A DNA stretch of 64,000 bases, taken from contig NZ_JADBEK010000001.1 in assembly GCF_014873145.1 (NCBI RefSeq), positions 5,146,001 through 5,210,000 of the forward strand, written 5' to 3'. Position numbers and translations under genes: made by a program. Source of the stretch: Nonomuraea angiospora (GTDB lineage: Bacteria > Actinomycetota > Actinomycetes > Streptosporangiales > Streptosporangiaceae). This document shows positions 32,980 to 42,487 of this stretch, piece after piece (the first letter of the stretch is position 1; the number at the start of each line of letters is the position of its first letter). A model generated the notes under the pieces. That model saw nothing but the letters and a program-made list of their open reading frames with translations, did not search any database and had not been told where the DNA came from.

Positions 32980-34173
32980 TCAGTCCCTCGCTGCTGCTGA
33001 CGGCCCGTGGTCGGCGACCGAGACGCTGAGCTGCGCCGAGGAGGTCAGCACCGTGCCCACCGGCGCCCCGGCCCGGGCCGCGTCAGTGACGACGCTGCGC
33101 TCGCCCAGGTAGAGGTACGTCTCGCGGTCGAAGATGTACTCCTGCCGCTGCCCGAGCACGGGATCGACCCTGGCCGCGGCGATGCCCGCGCGCCCGGCGG
33201 CGTCCACGGCGTGCTCGACGGTGACGACGCCGGGGATGGCCGCCGCCGCGCGGAACAGGGCGGCGCGCTGGGCCGCGGGCAGGTACGCCTCCGTGAGCAG
33301 GCCGCGGACCCGGTCCCAGGCGTCGGTGTCGTCCTGCCGGGTGTTGCCGAGCTGGGTGTAGAGGTGCTCGTACATCTTGCGCGGGTCGGTGGGCAGGCGG
33401 CTCACGTAGGCGTAGTCGTTGCGCAGGAACTCGGCGCGGTCGTCGAAGTCGGCGAGCTTGGAGGGGCCGTGGCGGCCGAGGTTCTCGCGGGCCTCGGGCG
33501 GGATCGGCCAGCCGGGCCACGGCTTGGGCTCCAGCACCTCCTCCTCGATGAACCCGCCCGTCGCGTCGCCGTCCACGGGCAGCCAGACCTTGCGCACGGC
33601 GCGGGACAGGTAGCGCATGGGGCGCCTGTCGCGGTCCTCGCCGGTGGCGGGGTCCATGGTCCGCGATTCGTAGACGAGGAACTGGCCGGGCTCGGGGTGC
33701 AGCTCGGGCGTCCTGGTCGCGTTCTGCGCTGCCCGGGTGAGGACTTCGGACGCGGCGGCGGGCATCGTGCGGATGACCGCGGGCGGGTCGGCCCGGCGGG
33801 TCGCGACGACCACGGCCCCGGCCGCCAGCGCGGCGGCCAGGCCGGTCACCAGGCCGAACCGGCGCAGGCGGGAGGCGGTACGGCGCGCGCGGCCTTGCGC
33901 CCCCTGGGCGGGCCGGGGCAGGCGGAAGGGGGCGCGGCGCGGACGGCCCTCCGCGTCCTGGCCGAACCGGCGCGGACGGCCCTCCGCGTCCTGGCCGAAC
34001 CGGCGCGGACGGCCCTCCTCGTCCTGGCCGAACCGGCGCGGACGGCCCTCCTCGTCCTGGCCGAGCCGGCGCGCGTCCTGGGCGATGGCGGCCAGCAGCC
34101 GGTCCTCGTTCGCGCGCAGCCGGTCCGGGTCGGGCTGGGGGACCTCCGAGCGGAACCGCTCGAGCCTGGTCAT
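32980..34173 (-). CDS. CU044_5270-family membrane-anchored protein with internal repeat
   Basis: 397 aa from ATG 34173. The cytoplasmic part starts RLERFRSEVPQPDPDRLRA and contains four near-perfect 11-residue repeats of the type RFGQDxEGRPR, a highly charged linker. One membrane segment (GLVTGLAAALAAGAVVVA) leads to an extracytoplasmic domain with PGQFLVYESRTMDPATGE, VRKVWLPVDGDATGGF, PTDPRKMYEHLYTQLGN and a terminal region typical of this family. The stop of the upstream sigma gene and this ATG are 1 bp apart, so the two are translationally coupled. It is the second such pair in the window (compare 17525-19229). Confidence 0.82.
   Translation of the reverse strand: MTRLERFRSEVPQPDPDRLRANEDRLLAAIAQDARRLGQDEEGRPRRFGQDEEGRPRRFGQDAEGRPRRFGQDAEGRPRRAPFRLPRPAQGAQGRARRTASRLRRFGLVTGLAAALAAGAVVVATRRADPPAVIRTMPAAASEVLTRAAQNATRTPELHPEPGQFLVYESRTMDPATGEDRDRRPMRYLSRAVRKVWLPVDGDATGGFIEEEVLEPKPWPGWPIPPEARENLGRHGPSKLADFDDRAEFLRNDYAYVSRLPTDPRKMYEHLYTQLGNTRQDDTDAWDRVRGLLTEAYLPAAQRAALFRAAAAIPGVVTVEHAVDAAGRAGIAAARVDPVLGQRQEYIFDRETYLYLGERSVVTDAARAGAPVGTVLTSSAQLSVSVADHGPSAAARD
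33935..34066. repeat. 33-bp in-frame tandem repeat, four copies
   Basis: Copies start at 33935, 33968, 34001 and 34034 and differ only at one or two bases (CCGCGTCC versus CTCGTCC), encoding Asp-Ala or Asp-Glu variants of an 11-residue unit in the CU044_5270-type protein. Near-identity at DNA level indicates recent expansion. Confidence 0.92.
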
Positions 34174-34174
34174 C

Positions 34175-34774
34175 TCATTCACAGACGGACTCCTCGCTGA
34201 CGGTGGCCGAAGGGTTGATCCCGCCGAGTTCGGCCCGGAGCCTGCCCCGGGCCCGGTTGATGCGCGACTGCACGGTCCCCAGGCGTACGCCCAGCGCCTC
34301 GGCGGCCTCCGCGTAGCTGAGCCCGCCCCACGCGACCAGCAGCAACGCGTCACGGTGCCCCTTGGGCAGCGCCGCCAGCGCGCCCGCCAGCCGCCGCCGG
34401 GACGCCTCGGCGCTCAGCCGCTCGTCGCTGCGCTCGGCGAACGACGCCGTGACGGGGTCGGCACCGGTGCGCTCCACGACGCGCAGCTGCCGGACCTCGG
34501 TCCGGACGTGGCGGCGCATCAGGTTGGTGGCGATGCCGTACAGCCAGGGCCGCGCGCTGGGGCGGGACAGGTCGTAGCCGTCGCGCTGCCGGAACGCCGC
34601 CAGGAACGTCTCGGCCACCACGTCGTCGGCGGCGTCCTCGCCCAGCCGGCGCGTGACGTAGCGGGTGATGTCCGCGGCGTGCCGGCGGAAGACCTCGGCG
34701 AACACCTCGGGGTCGCGCCGGGACCGTTCGATGCACGAGGCGTCATCCACCTCGGCCCGGCTCGTCCCGCTCAT
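34175..34774 (-). CDS. ECF-type RNA polymerase sigma factor
   Basis: 199 aa. Region 2: PEVFAEVFRRHAADITRYVTRR, AADDVVAETFLAAFRQRDGYD and RPWLYGIATNLMRRHVR. Region 4: AALPKGHRDALLLVAWGGLSYAEAAEALGVRLGTVQSRINRARGRL. The order and coupling with the downstream membrane protein mirror the pair at 17525-19229. The typical role is an extracytoplasmic or stress response; the regulon is unknown. Start ATG 34774. Confidence 0.92.
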   Translation of the reverse strand: MSGTSRAEVDDASCIERSRRDPEVFAEVFRRHAADITRYVTRRLGEDAADDVVAETFLAAFRQRDGYDLSRPSARPWLYGIATNLMRRHVRTEVRQLRVVERTGADPVTASFAERSDERLSAEASRRRLAGALAALPKGHRDALLLVAWGGLSYAEAAEALGVRLGTVQSRINRARGRLRAELGGINPSATVSEESVCE

Positions 34775-34961
34775 TCTGTGGCCTCACGGCTCTGAAGTAG
34801 CACACCCGTTGTTGCCGGGCGGGCGGCGGCCTGTTCCCGCGGCGGGCTTGTCACCGGAAATTTCGCCAATATTGGCCCATAGTCGCATTTCGGTCCTTAC
34901 CATAATCGCCGCGGCGATCACCGGTGAGAGTCTCCGGTGCCGATGCCGCAGGGAGTTTCAC

Positions 34962-36125
34962 GTGCGAAAGATCGCGGCCACCACGCTCGCCATCATCACC
35001 CCCCTAGCCGGAGCCGGCGCGAGCGCCGCTCCGGCCGCCGCCGAGGTCACGCCCGACCGGTCCCAGGTCGTCGTCATCGGCCACCGCGGCGCGGCGGGCC
35101 ACCGCCCCGAGCACACGCAGGGCGGCTACGAGCTCGCCGTGGCCATGGGCGCCGACTGGATCGAGCCCGACCTGGTGCCGACCAAGGACCACGTGCTGGT
35201 CGTCCGGCACGAGAACGAGATCTCCGGCACCACCGACGTGTCGCTGCACCCCGAGTTCGCCGCGCGCAAGACCACCAAGGTCGTCGACGGGCGCAACGTG
35301 ACCGGGTGGTTCACCGAGGACTTCACGCTGGCCGAGCTGAAGACGCTGCGCGCGGTCGAGCGGCTGCCCGCGATCCGCCAGCGCAACACCGTCTACAACG
35401 GCTACTACCAGGTGCTCACCTTCCAGGAGGTGCTCGACCTGGCCAAGCGGCTCTCCCGCCAGTACGGCAGGCAGGTCGGCGTCTTCCCCGAGACCAAGCA
35501 CCCGACGTACTTCAGGTCGATCGGGCTGCCGCTGGAGGAGCCGCTGATCGAGACCGTCAAGCGCAACGGCCTCAACCGGCCGGGCGGCCCGGTCGTGGTG
35601 CAGTCGTTCGAGCCGTCCAGCCTCAAGCGGGTGGCCAAGGACCTGCGCGTGCCGCTGTGGCAGGCGCTGGGCACCACCGGCCAGCCGTACGACCTGACCG
35701 CGGCCGGGGACCCGACGACCTACGCGGACATGATGAAGCCGGAGGGCCTGGCGAAGATCGCGCAGTACGCGCAGTGGATCGGGCCGGACAAGTCCTCGGC
35801 GATCCCGCTCAACCCGGACGGCAGCTCGGGCACCCCGACGACGCTGGTCTCCGACGCGCACAAGGCGGGACTGAAGATCGGCGTCTACACCTTCCGCAGC
35901 GAGAACCAGTACCTGCCCCTGCAGCTGCGCCGCGGCCAGGTCGCGACCGACCACGGTGACGCGCTGGCGGAGTACCGCGCGCACCTGGACCTGGGCGTGG
36001 ACGCGTTCGTCACCGACTACCCGGACGCCGCCGTCCTGGCGCGGGGCGAGCGGGGCAAGCCGCACAAGCAGGTGCAGCCCGAGCAGCAGTTCGACAACGG
36101 GCTGCCGGAAGAGGGCCGGCAGTAG
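34962..36125 (+). CDS. glpQ: secreted glycerophosphodiester phosphodiesterase
   Basis: 387 aa from GTG 34962, with GGGAG 6 bp upstream. Signal peptide: RKIAATTLAIITPLAGAGASA, cleaved near residue 27. The GDPD TIM barrel starts VVVIGHRGAAGHRPEHTQGGYELAVAMG (catalytic HR and the paired downstream residues), then DWIEPDLVPTKDHVLVVRHE (Glu/Asp metal ligands) and the second catalytic His in RHE. Full-length GlpQ-type domain with a C-terminal charged tail (PHKQVQPEQQ). It releases glycerol-3-phosphate from glycerophosphodiesters outside the cytoplasm. A strong hairpin follows the stop. Confidence 0.88.
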   Translation: MRKIAATTLAIITPLAGAGASAAPAAAEVTPDRSQVVVIGHRGAAGHRPEHTQGGYELAVAMGADWIEPDLVPTKDHVLVVRHENEISGTTDVSLHPEFAARKTTKVVDGRNVTGWFTEDFTLAELKTLRAVERLPAIRQRNTVYNGYYQVLTFQEVLDLAKRLSRQYGRQVGVFPETKHPTYFRSIGLPLEEPLIETVKRNGLNRPGGPVVVQSFEPSSLKRVAKDLRVPLWQALGTTGQPYDLTAAGDPTTYADMMKPEGLAKIAQYAQWIGPDKSSAIPLNPDGSSGTPTTLVSDAHKAGLKIGVYTFRSENQYLPLQLRRGQVATDHGDALAEYRAHLDLGVDAFVTDYPDAAVLARGERGKPHKQVQPEQQFDNGLPEEGRQ

Positions 36126-36135
36126 GTGAGCGACG

Positions 36136-36161
36136 GGGCCGCCTCCGCGCGGAGGCGGCCC
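36136..36161. terminator. bidirectional hairpin terminator
   Basis: GGGCCGCCTCC / GCGC / GGAGGCGGCCC forms a perfect 11-bp GC stem with a four-base loop directly between the GDPD stop (36125) and the TctA stop (36162). There is no T tract, as is common in actinomycetes. It probably serves both converging genes. Confidence 0.75.
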
Positions 36162-37643
36162 TCAGCCTCTCCGGACGAATCGCTTGATCAACGGCCAGGC
36201 CAGCAGGACGAGGATGACCGCGTAGATCGTGTAGGAGACGGGCCCGCCGAGCAGGCCCGACAGGTCCCCGCCGGACAGTTGCAGGGAGCGGCGGCCCTGG
36301 AGTTCGGCGCGGGGGCCGAGGATGACGCCGACGATCAGCGGCAGCACCGGCAGCCCGAAGCGGCGCATGCCGAAGCCGAGCAGCCCGAGGAGCAGCAGCA
36401 GGATCAGGTCGAACGGCTGGGCGTTGACCGCGTAGGCGCCCATGGAGGCGAAGAACAGGATGCCCGCGTACAGGTAGGGCCGGGGGATGCGCAGCAGCCT
36501 GGCCCAGGCGGGGGCCAGGGGCAGGTTGAGGACGAGCAGCAGCAGGTTGCCCACGAACAGGCTGGCGATCAGCGTCCAGACCAGCGTCGGCTGGCGCTCG
36601 AACAGCAGCGGGCCGGGCTGGATGCCGTACGACTCGAACGCCGCGAGCATCACCGCGGACACGGCCGTGGTGGGCAGGCCGATGGCCAGCATCGGCACCA
36701 GCGTGCCGGCGGCCGAGGCGTTGTTGGCGGCCTCCGGCCCGGCGACGCCTTCGATGGCGCCGTTGCCGAACTCCTCGGGCCGCCTGGCCAGCCGCTTCTC
36801 GGTGGCGTACGACAGGAAGGTGGGGATCTCGGCGCCGCCGGCGGGCAGGGCGCCGAAGGGGAAGCCGAGCGCGGTGCCGCGCAGCCAGGGCTTCCACGAG
36901 CGCTTCCAATCTTCGGCACCCATCCAGGGGCGTCCCACCGGGACGACGGGGGCGGCCTTGCGGCGCAGATGCGCGGCGGTCCACAGCGCCTCGCCGACGG
37001 CGAAGATGCCGACGGCGACGACGACCACGTCGACGCCGTCGGCGAGTTGCGGGATGCCGAGCGTGAGCCGTTGCTGGCCGGTGACGCCGTCGATGCCGAT
37101 CGTCCCGATGACCAGCCCGATCAGCAGGGACGCGAAACCGCGCACCCGGGAGCCGCCCAGCGTGGCCGAGACGGCGACGAAGGCCAGCAGCATGATCGCG
37201 AAGTAGTCGGGCGCGCCGAGGCTGATGGCGAAGCTGACCACGAACGGGGTGACGAGCACGAGCGCGAGGGTGGCGATCGTGCCGGCCACGAACGAGCCGA
37301 TGGCCGCGGTCGCCAGGGCCTGGGCCGCCCTGCCTGCCTTGGCCATCTTGTTGCCCTCGATGGAGGTGATGACCGAGGAGGACTCGCCGGGGGTGTTGAG
37401 CAGGATGGAGGTGGTCGAGCCGCCGTACATGCCGCCGTAGAAGATGCCGGCGAACAGGATGAACGCCTGAGTCGGGTCCATGCCGTAGGTGATCGGCAGG
37501 AGGAGCGCCACGGTCATGGCGGGGCCGATGCCGGGCAGCACGCCGACGGCGGTGCCGGCGATCACGCCGATGAGAGCGACCAGAAGGTTGCCCGGGGACA
37601 TGACGTTGGCGAAGCCGTCGAGCAGAAGGTTCAGGTTGTCCAT
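36162..37643 (-). CDS. tctA: tripartite tricarboxylate transporter, large membrane subunit TctA
   Basis: 493 aa with about 12 membrane segments. Family signatures: [62 protein letters not shown], and [20 protein letters not shown] in the second half. TctA is the permease of the citrate/tricarboxylate secondary transporters that use a TctC binding protein. ATG 37643 overlaps the TctB stop as TGATG. Order tctC-tctB-tctA on this strand is the standard operon. Substrate is probably a di- or tricarboxylate. Confidence 0.95.
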   Translation of the reverse strand: MDNLNLLLDGFANVMSPGNLLVALIGVIAGTAVGVLPGIGPAMTVALLLPITYGMDPTQAFILFAGIFYGGMYGGSTTSILLNTPGESSSVITSIEGNKMAKAGRAAQALATAAIGSFVAGTIATLALVLVTPFVVSFAISLGAPDYFAIMLLAFVAVSATLGGSRVRGFASLLIGLVIGTIGIDGVTGQQRLTLGIPQLADGVDVVVVAVGIFAVGEALWTAAHLRRKAAPVVPVGRPWMGAEDWKRSWKPWLRGTALGFPFGALPAGGAEIPTFLSYATEKRLARRPEEFGNGAIEGVAGPEAANNASAAGTLVPMLAIGLPTTAVSAVMLAAFESYGIQPGPLLFERQPTLVWTLIASLFVGNLLLLVLNLPLAPAWARLLRIPRPYLYAGILFFASMGAYAVNAQPFDLILLLLLGLLGFGMRRFGLPVLPLIVGVILGPRAELQGRRSLQLSGGDLSGLLGGPVSYTIYAVILVLLAWPLIKRFVRRG

Positions 37644-38143
37644 CACAGAATGCCTTGCAGCACGCCGGCCGGGAGGTTGACGCCCAGGCCGATCGCGAAC
37701 GCGTAGAAGGTGATCAGCGCGAGCGTGACGGCGATCAGCAGGCCCCGCACGTGGTGCCGGTTGCCCAGGGCGAAGGCCGATCCCCAGAACAGGATCGTGC
37801 CGCTGATGACCCAGCCCAGCCAGTCGACGAGGGCGGCGTTCAGCAGGAAGGCGCCGATCAGCAGCAGCACCGTGCGCCAGTCGACGCGGGTGGTCAGGTC
37901 GACGTCCTCGCCCGCCTCCGGCTCGCCGCGGCCGCCGCGGGCGACGTCGATGCCGTACGCGACGGCGACCGCGAGCAGGCAGGCGCCGAGGAGCATGGGC
38001 ACCGGGCGGGGGCCGATGGGGTCGTTGCTGCTGGTCAGGTGCGTGATCCGGAGCGCGTCGGCGATGACCAGCGCGCCGGTCAGGGCCAGGACCGCGCACA
38101 CGCCGTACTGGGCGCGGTCCGGGGTCTGCTCGGCGCGGCTCAT
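37643..38143 (-). CDS. tctB: tripartite tricarboxylate transporter, small membrane subunit TctB
   Basis: 166 aa, four predicted membrane helices (about 12-31, 48-66, 92-122 and 131-155), TctB length and topology. Recognisable elements are [20 protein letters not shown] and the [20 protein letters not shown] stretch. It overlaps TctC by ATGA at 38140-38143, and TctA by TGATG. It forms the membrane complex with TctA. Confidence 0.9.
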   Translation of the reverse strand: MSRAEQTPDRAQYGVCAVLALTGALVIADALRITHLTSSNDPIGPRPVPMLLGACLLAVAVAYGIDVARGGRGEPEAGEDVDLTTRVDWRTVLLLIGAFLLNAALVDWLGWVISGTILFWGSAFALGNRHHVRGLLIAVTLALITFYAFAIGLGVNLPAGVLQGIL

Positions 38144-39150
38144 GCCAGCCCGAGCTCGGACAGGATGCCGGCCACGCTCTTGTCCTGTTCGGCGAGGTAG
38201 GCGGTGAACTGGTCGCCGGTGAGGAAGGCGTCGGTCCAGCCGCGCTTGGTCAGCTCGGCCTTCCACTCCTGCGAGTCGTGCATCCGGGTGATGGCGTCGA
38301 TCCAGGTCTTCTTGTCGGCGTCGCTGATGCCGGGGGGCGCCACGATGCCGCGCCAGTTGCTGAAGACCAGGTCGATGCCGGAGGCCTTGAGCGTGGGCAC
38401 GTCCTTGACCACGTCGATCGGCTCCGCGCTGGTCACCGCGAGGATGCGCACGGTGCCCGCCTCGACCTGGTCGAGGAACTCGCCGTAGCCGCTCGCCCCG
38501 AACCCGATCTTGTTGCCGAGGATCGCGGGCAGCAGCTCGCCGCCGCCGTCGTAGGAGACGAAGTTCACCTGCTTGGGATCGATGCCGACGGCCTTGGCCA
38601 GCCGCATCGGCAGCAGGTGGTCGGGGCCGCCCGGGGAGGAGCCGCCGCCGACGGTGACCTTCTTCGGGTCCTTCTTCCACGCCGCCACCAGGTCGCCGAT
38701 CGTCTTGTACGGCGAGTCCTTCGACACCACGATCGCGCCCGCCTCCTCGATGAGCTTGGCGATCGGCGTGCTCTGGGTGAGCGTGGCCGTGGACTTGGAG
38801 GCGTAGGAGGCGCCGACGACGCCCAGGCCCATCAGCATGGCCAGCTTGCCGTTGCCCTTTTCGTTGATCGTGCGCTGCAGGCCGACCGTGCCTCCCGCGC
38901 CGGGCAGGTTGAACACCTGCACCCCCGAGGCGATCTTCGTGTCCTCCATGACCTTGGCGGCGGTACGGGCGGTGGTGTCGTAGCCGCCGCCGGGGGTGTT
39001 GGGCACCATGATGCGCAGCCCGCCGACGGGCTCGCCGGCCGCGCTCGCGCCCGTGCCCGCCTGCTTGGCCGCGGTCGCCCCGCAGGCGCTGACCGCGAGC
39101 ATCGACAGCGCCGCCAGTGCGCCGAAGAGGGCGCCGATCCGATTTCTCAC
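38140..39150 (-). CDS. tctC: tripartite tricarboxylate transporter binding lipoprotein TctC
   Basis: 336 aa from GTG 39150. The lipoprotein signal ends [12 protein letters not shown] (lipobox LAVSAC). The binding domain has the Bug/TctC hallmarks [55 protein letters not shown] and [19 protein letters not shown]. It captures the carboxylate outside the membrane and delivers it to TctAB. It is divergent (88 bp) from the CitA-type sensor, so the system is probably induced by its own substrate. Confidence 0.95.
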   Translation of the reverse strand: MRNRIGALFGALAALSMLAVSACGATAAKQAGTGASAAGEPVGGLRIMVPNTPGGGYDTTARTAAKVMEDTKIASGVQVFNLPGAGGTVGLQRTINEKGNGKLAMLMGLGVVGASYASKSTATLTQSTPIAKLIEEAGAIVVSKDSPYKTIGDLVAAWKKDPKKVTVGGGSSPGGPDHLLPMRLAKAVGIDPKQVNFVSYDGGGELLPAILGNKIGFGASGYGEFLDQVEAGTVRILAVTSAEPIDVVKDVPTLKASGIDLVFSNWRGIVAPPGISDADKKTWIDAITRMHDSQEWKAELTKRGWTDAFLTGDQFTAYLAEQDKSVAGILSELGLA

Positions 39151-39238
39151 AATGGTCTCTTTCGCATGGACAAGTGCAGCGCCATGATTATGCGAACCCG
39201 GCCGACAGGCCGTCTGCCTTGTGTGACCAGCGGAGATT

Positions 39239-40867
39239 GTGTTCATTGTGTTCGTGAGACGCCGCCGTCCGACTCTGGCCGGAGAGATGCTGATCCTGCA
39301 ACTGGCCATCGTCCTAATGGTCCTGTTCGCCGTCGGTGCCATCTCGCTGGCTCAGTCCGCGGCGACGTTCGACCGCGTCGAGGGACGGCGGGTGACCGCG
39401 CTGGCCGAGCAGCTCGCCTGGAACCCGCTCGTACGCGCCCAGATCGGCCGGCCGGCGCCCGGCGAGGTGCTCGCCCCGCTGGTGCACTCGACGCTGACCC
39501 AGTCCGGCGTCACGTCGGTCACCGTGGCCGACGCGAGCGGAAAGATCATCAGCTCGACCGACACCACCGTCGTCGGGGCCGCGCTGCCGCTGGGCGACCC
39601 CGGCGTCGCCCGGGCGCGGGGCTGGTCCGGTCACCTGGTGGTCGACGGGGCGCCCGAGGTCGCCGCCCAGGTTCCCGTGCTGAGCGACGCCCCCGCCGAC
39701 CATGGCGCCCACCTCGGGACGGTGATGATCGGCGTGGCCGCCCCCACGGTGTGGGAACGGCTGGTCGGCGCCTCCTCGTACCTGCTGACCTACCTCGGCG
39801 TCGCGGTCGCGCTCGGCGGCGCCGGGTCGTGGCTGCTGGCCAGGCGGATCAAACGCCAGACCCTCGGCATGGAGCCGCGCGAGATCGCCGGCCTGACCGA
39901 GCACCGCGAGGCCATGCTGCACGGCATCGCCGAAGGCGTGGTCGCGCTGGACCCGCAGCACCGGCTCACCATGGTCAACGACATGGGCAGGACGCTGCTC
40001 GACCTCCCCGACCACTGCGTCGGCATGAGCCTGACCGCGCTCGGCGTCCAGGGCCGCCTGTACGACGTGCTGAGCGGCGCCGACGAGGCCCACGACGAGA
40101 TCGCCCTGCACCGGGGCCGCGTGCTGGTCATGAACCGCATGATGATCGACAAGGACGGTCGCCGCCTCGGCTCGGTCACCACCCTGCGCGACCGCACCGA
40201 GCTCGCCCAGCTCGAACGCGAGCTCGGCTCCTTCCGCAGCTCGACCGAGTTGCTGCGGGCTCAGGCGCACGAGTTCGCCAACCAGCTCCACGTCATCTCC
40301 GGGCTGATCCAGGTCAGGGAGCACGACGAGGTCGTCCGCTACATCCGGGCGATCCGCGAGCACCGCGAGTCGCTCGACCTGAGCCTCAGCAGCCGCGTCC
40401 GCGACACCTCCGTCGCCGCGCTGCTCATGGCCAAATCCTCCCTCGCCGCCGAACGCCGCGTCGAGCTGCGCCTGTCAGGACGCACCGCCCTGGGCCGGCT
40501 CGACCCCCTGGACGCCGCGGACGTGGCCACCGTGACCGGCAACCTCGTCGACAACGCCATCGACGCCGCCTGCGGCAGCGGCGAGCCGGCCTGGGTGGAG
40601 GTGGAGCTGCGCCAGGACACCTCCAGCGTCGAGATCGTCGTCCGCGACTCCGGCCCCGGCGTCGCGCCCGAGCTCGCCCATGAGGTCTTCACCCGGGGCT
40701 TCACCACGAAAGCCGCCCGAGGCGGCGAACGCGGCATCGGCCTGGCGCTCACCCAGCTCGTCTGCCGCCGCCGCGGCGGCGAGGTCGCGGTGACCAACAC
40801 CGACGACGGCGCCATGTTCACCGCCCGCATGTCCGTCGGCCGCCTGGCGATGGGGGTATCCCGATGA
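39239..40867 (+). CDS. CitA/DctS-type sensor histidine kinase
   Basis: 542 aa. Membrane helices at about 17-38 and 180-203 enclose an extracytoplasmic PAS-like sensor (sCache) domain with TSVTVADASGKIISSTDTT. Then a cytoplasmic PAS (MLHGIAEGVVALDPQHRLTM), an atypical H-box of the CitA family (RAQAHEFANQLHVISGLIQV; His in HEFxN) and a HATPase (GNLVDNAIDAAC, DSGPGVAPEL, GERGIGLALTQLVC). It senses a di- or tricarboxylate and drives the downstream regulator, which it overlaps by 4 bp. Alternative GTG starts lie within the first seven codons. Confidence 0.92.
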   Translation: MFIVFVRRRRPTLAGEMLILQLAIVLMVLFAVGAISLAQSAATFDRVEGRRVTALAEQLAWNPLVRAQIGRPAPGEVLAPLVHSTLTQSGVTSVTVADASGKIISSTDTTVVGAALPLGDPGVARARGWSGHLVVDGAPEVAAQVPVLSDAPADHGAHLGTVMIGVAAPTVWERLVGASSYLLTYLGVAVALGGAGSWLLARRIKRQTLGMEPREIAGLTEHREAMLHGIAEGVVALDPQHRLTMVNDMGRTLLDLPDHCVGMSLTALGVQGRLYDVLSGADEAHDEIALHRGRVLVMNRMMIDKDGRRLGSVTTLRDRTELAQLERELGSFRSSTELLRAQAHEFANQLHVISGLIQVREHDEVVRYIRAIREHRESLDLSLSSRVRDTSVAALLMAKSSLAAERRVELRLSGRTALGRLDPLDAADVATVTGNLVDNAIDAACGSGEPAWVEVELRQDTSSVEIVVRDSGPGVAPELAHEVFTRGFTTKAARGGERGIGLALTQLVCRRRGGEVAVTNTDDGAMFTARMSVGRLAMGVSR

Positions 40868-41541
40868 TCGACGTACTGGTCGTGGACGACGACTTCATGG
40901 TCGCCAGGGTCAACAGCGGCTTCGTCAACCAGGTCGAGGGCTTCCGGGTGCTCGGCACCGCCGGCTCCGGCGAGCAGGCCCTGGAGCGCGTCGCCGAGCT
41001 CCAGCCCGACCTGGTGCTGCTCGATCTGTACCTGCCCGACGTCTTCGGCCTGGACGTCATCACCCGGATGCGCGCCGCGGGGCACGACTGCGACGTCATC
41101 GTGATCAGCGCCGCCCGCGAGCTCGACGCGGTACGCGGGGCCGCCCGCCGGGGCGTCAGCGACTACCTGCTCAAGCCGTTCGACGTCGACGACCTGCGCG
41201 TCCGGCTGGAGCGCTACGCCGCCCGGCGCGCCGGCCTGGGCAGCACCGTCATCACCAGCCAGGCCGACGTCGACCGGCTCCTGTCCGGGACGGGCTCGGC
41301 GATGCCCGTCACGCTGCCCAAGGGCATGAGCGTGGAGACGGCCGAACTGGTCAAGCGCGCGCTGCGGGAGAGCGGCGGCACGCTGTCGGCCACCGAGTGC
41401 GCCGCCCAGGTGGGCGTCTCCCGGGTCAGCGCCCGCCGCTACCTCGAACACCTGACCGCGATCGGCCAGGTCGAGGTCTCCCTGCGTTACGGCGGCGCCG
41501 GCCGCCCGGAACGCCGCTACCAGTGGCACCGCCCGGCGTGA
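40864..41541 (+). CDS. CitB/DcuR-type response regulator
   Basis: 225 aa. Receiver: VLVVDDDFMVARVNSG, Asp in LVLLDLYLPDVFGLDV, Ser in VIVISAARELDAV and Lys in SDYLLKPFDVDDL. The C-terminal DNA-binding domain is the CitB-family HTH (TLSATECAAQVGVSRVSARRYLEHL). ATGA overlap with the kinase shows a coupled pair. Its predicted target is the divergent tctCBA operon, in the standard arrangement for these systems. Confidence 0.93.
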   Translation: MIDVLVVDDDFMVARVNSGFVNQVEGFRVLGTAGSGEQALERVAELQPDLVLLDLYLPDVFGLDVITRMRAAGHDCDVIVISAARELDAVRGAARRGVSDYLLKPFDVDDLRVRLERYAARRAGLGSTVITSQADVDRLLSGTGSAMPVTLPKGMSVETAELVKRALRESGGTLSATECAAQVGVSRVSARRYLEHLTAIGQVEVSLRYGGAGRPERRYQWHRPA

Positions 41542-41775
41542 TCGCCGGGCCCGGCGGGCGCGCGGGGCGGCCGCATCGGCATTAGGGTCTGTTACCAGGT
41601 CACAGGCCGCGACGACTGGAGCGACACCCTTGCCGACGACACCGACAAGGCCGGATCCTCACTCCTGGATGCGCCCTGGCTCGGACGACCCCACACTAAT
41701 CAGGACATCTCATTTGGGTACAGCTCTCCAATGACCTGGTCGGCCAGCCGCATCCGCACACCGCGAAGGGACAGC

Positions 41776-42438
41776 ATGACCTCCAGCACCACTCGCGCCA
41801 CCGGCGAACCAGACCGCCACCACACCGAGGCGGACCCGGCCCGGCTCGCGCCGAACGACCTCGCGTTGTTCCTGGGCCAGTGGCTGCGATCCCCGCTGCG
41901 GATCGGCGCCGTCGCGCCCAGCTCGCGGCACCTCGCGCGGGCGGTCTCCTGCCCGCTCCCGGAGCAGGGAGAGCCCGTCGTGGTCGAGCTGGGCCCGGGC
42001 ACGGGGCCGTTCACCGCGGAGATCCAGCGCCGGCTCGGCGGTCGCGGGCGCCACCTGGCCATCGAGCTCAATCCGCGCCTGGCCGACCTGCTCCGGCGGC
42101 GCTATCCGGGCGCCGAGGTGATCCAGGAGGACGCCAAGCATCTGCGGCGGCTCCTGGACGAGCGCGGGATCGAGCGCGCCGACGTGGTGGTGAGCGGCCT
42201 GCCCTGGACTCTCTTCCCGGCCGCCGACCAGCGGCAGCTCATGGACGCGACGACCGCGATCCTGGGGCCGTACAGCGCCTTCACCGCCTTCACCTACCTC
42301 CACGCCGTCCCGCTGAGCTCCGCGCGCCGCTTCCGCGACCTCCTGGCGGACCGCTTCGAGGAGGTCATCCCCAGCCGCACGGTCTGGCGCAACTGGCCCC
42401 CGGCCTTCGTCCTCCACGCCCGCAGGCCCCGATCCTGA
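41776..42438 (+). CDS. SAM-dependent methyltransferase, PmtA-like (rRNA-dimethylase-related fold)
   Basis: 220 aa. AAGGGACAGC precedes ATG 41776, preferred over an upstream ATG at 41731. Motif I is VVVELGPGTGPFTAEI, with the acidic end of strand 2 in LAIELNPRLADLLRRR and motif IV SGLPWTLFP; these are seen in phospholipid N-methyltransferases (PmtA) and KsgA relatives. FLGQWLRSPLRIGAVAPSSR is a hallmark of this PmtA-like actinobacterial group. It probably methylates a lipid head group, with substrate unproved. Ends at a strong shared terminator. Confidence 0.85.
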   Translation: MTSSTTRATGEPDRHHTEADPARLAPNDLALFLGQWLRSPLRIGAVAPSSRHLARAVSCPLPEQGEPVVVELGPGTGPFTAEIQRRLGGRGRHLAIELNPRLADLLRRRYPGAEVIQEDAKHLRRLLDERGIERADVVVSGLPWTLFPAADQRQLMDATTAILGPYSAFTAFTYLHAVPLSSARRFRDLLADRFEEVIPSRTVWRNWPPAFVLHARRPRS

Positions 42439-42449
42439 CCTCCTGAAAG

Positions 42450-42481
42450 GCTGAGACGCCGCCCGTGGGCGGCGTCTCAGC
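42450..42481. terminator. perfect 15-bp stem terminator shared by convergent genes
   Basis: GCTGAGACGCCGCCC, a two-base turn, and its exact reverse complement lie in the 49 bp between the methyltransferase stop and the peptidase stop. It is the strongest hairpin noted in the window and should act on both strands. Confidence 0.85.
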
Positions 42482-42487
42482 AGTGGT

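Noticed and set aside
38278..40683. 801-codon plus-strand frame spanning tctC and the sensor kinase
   Set aside because: Overlaps two well-supported genes in other frames; it is a by-product of high GC.
41542..41775. short plus-strand open frame between the CitB-type regulator and the methyltransferase
   Set aside because: About 40 codons from a TTG, without ribosome site or recognisable sequence; treated as intergenic.
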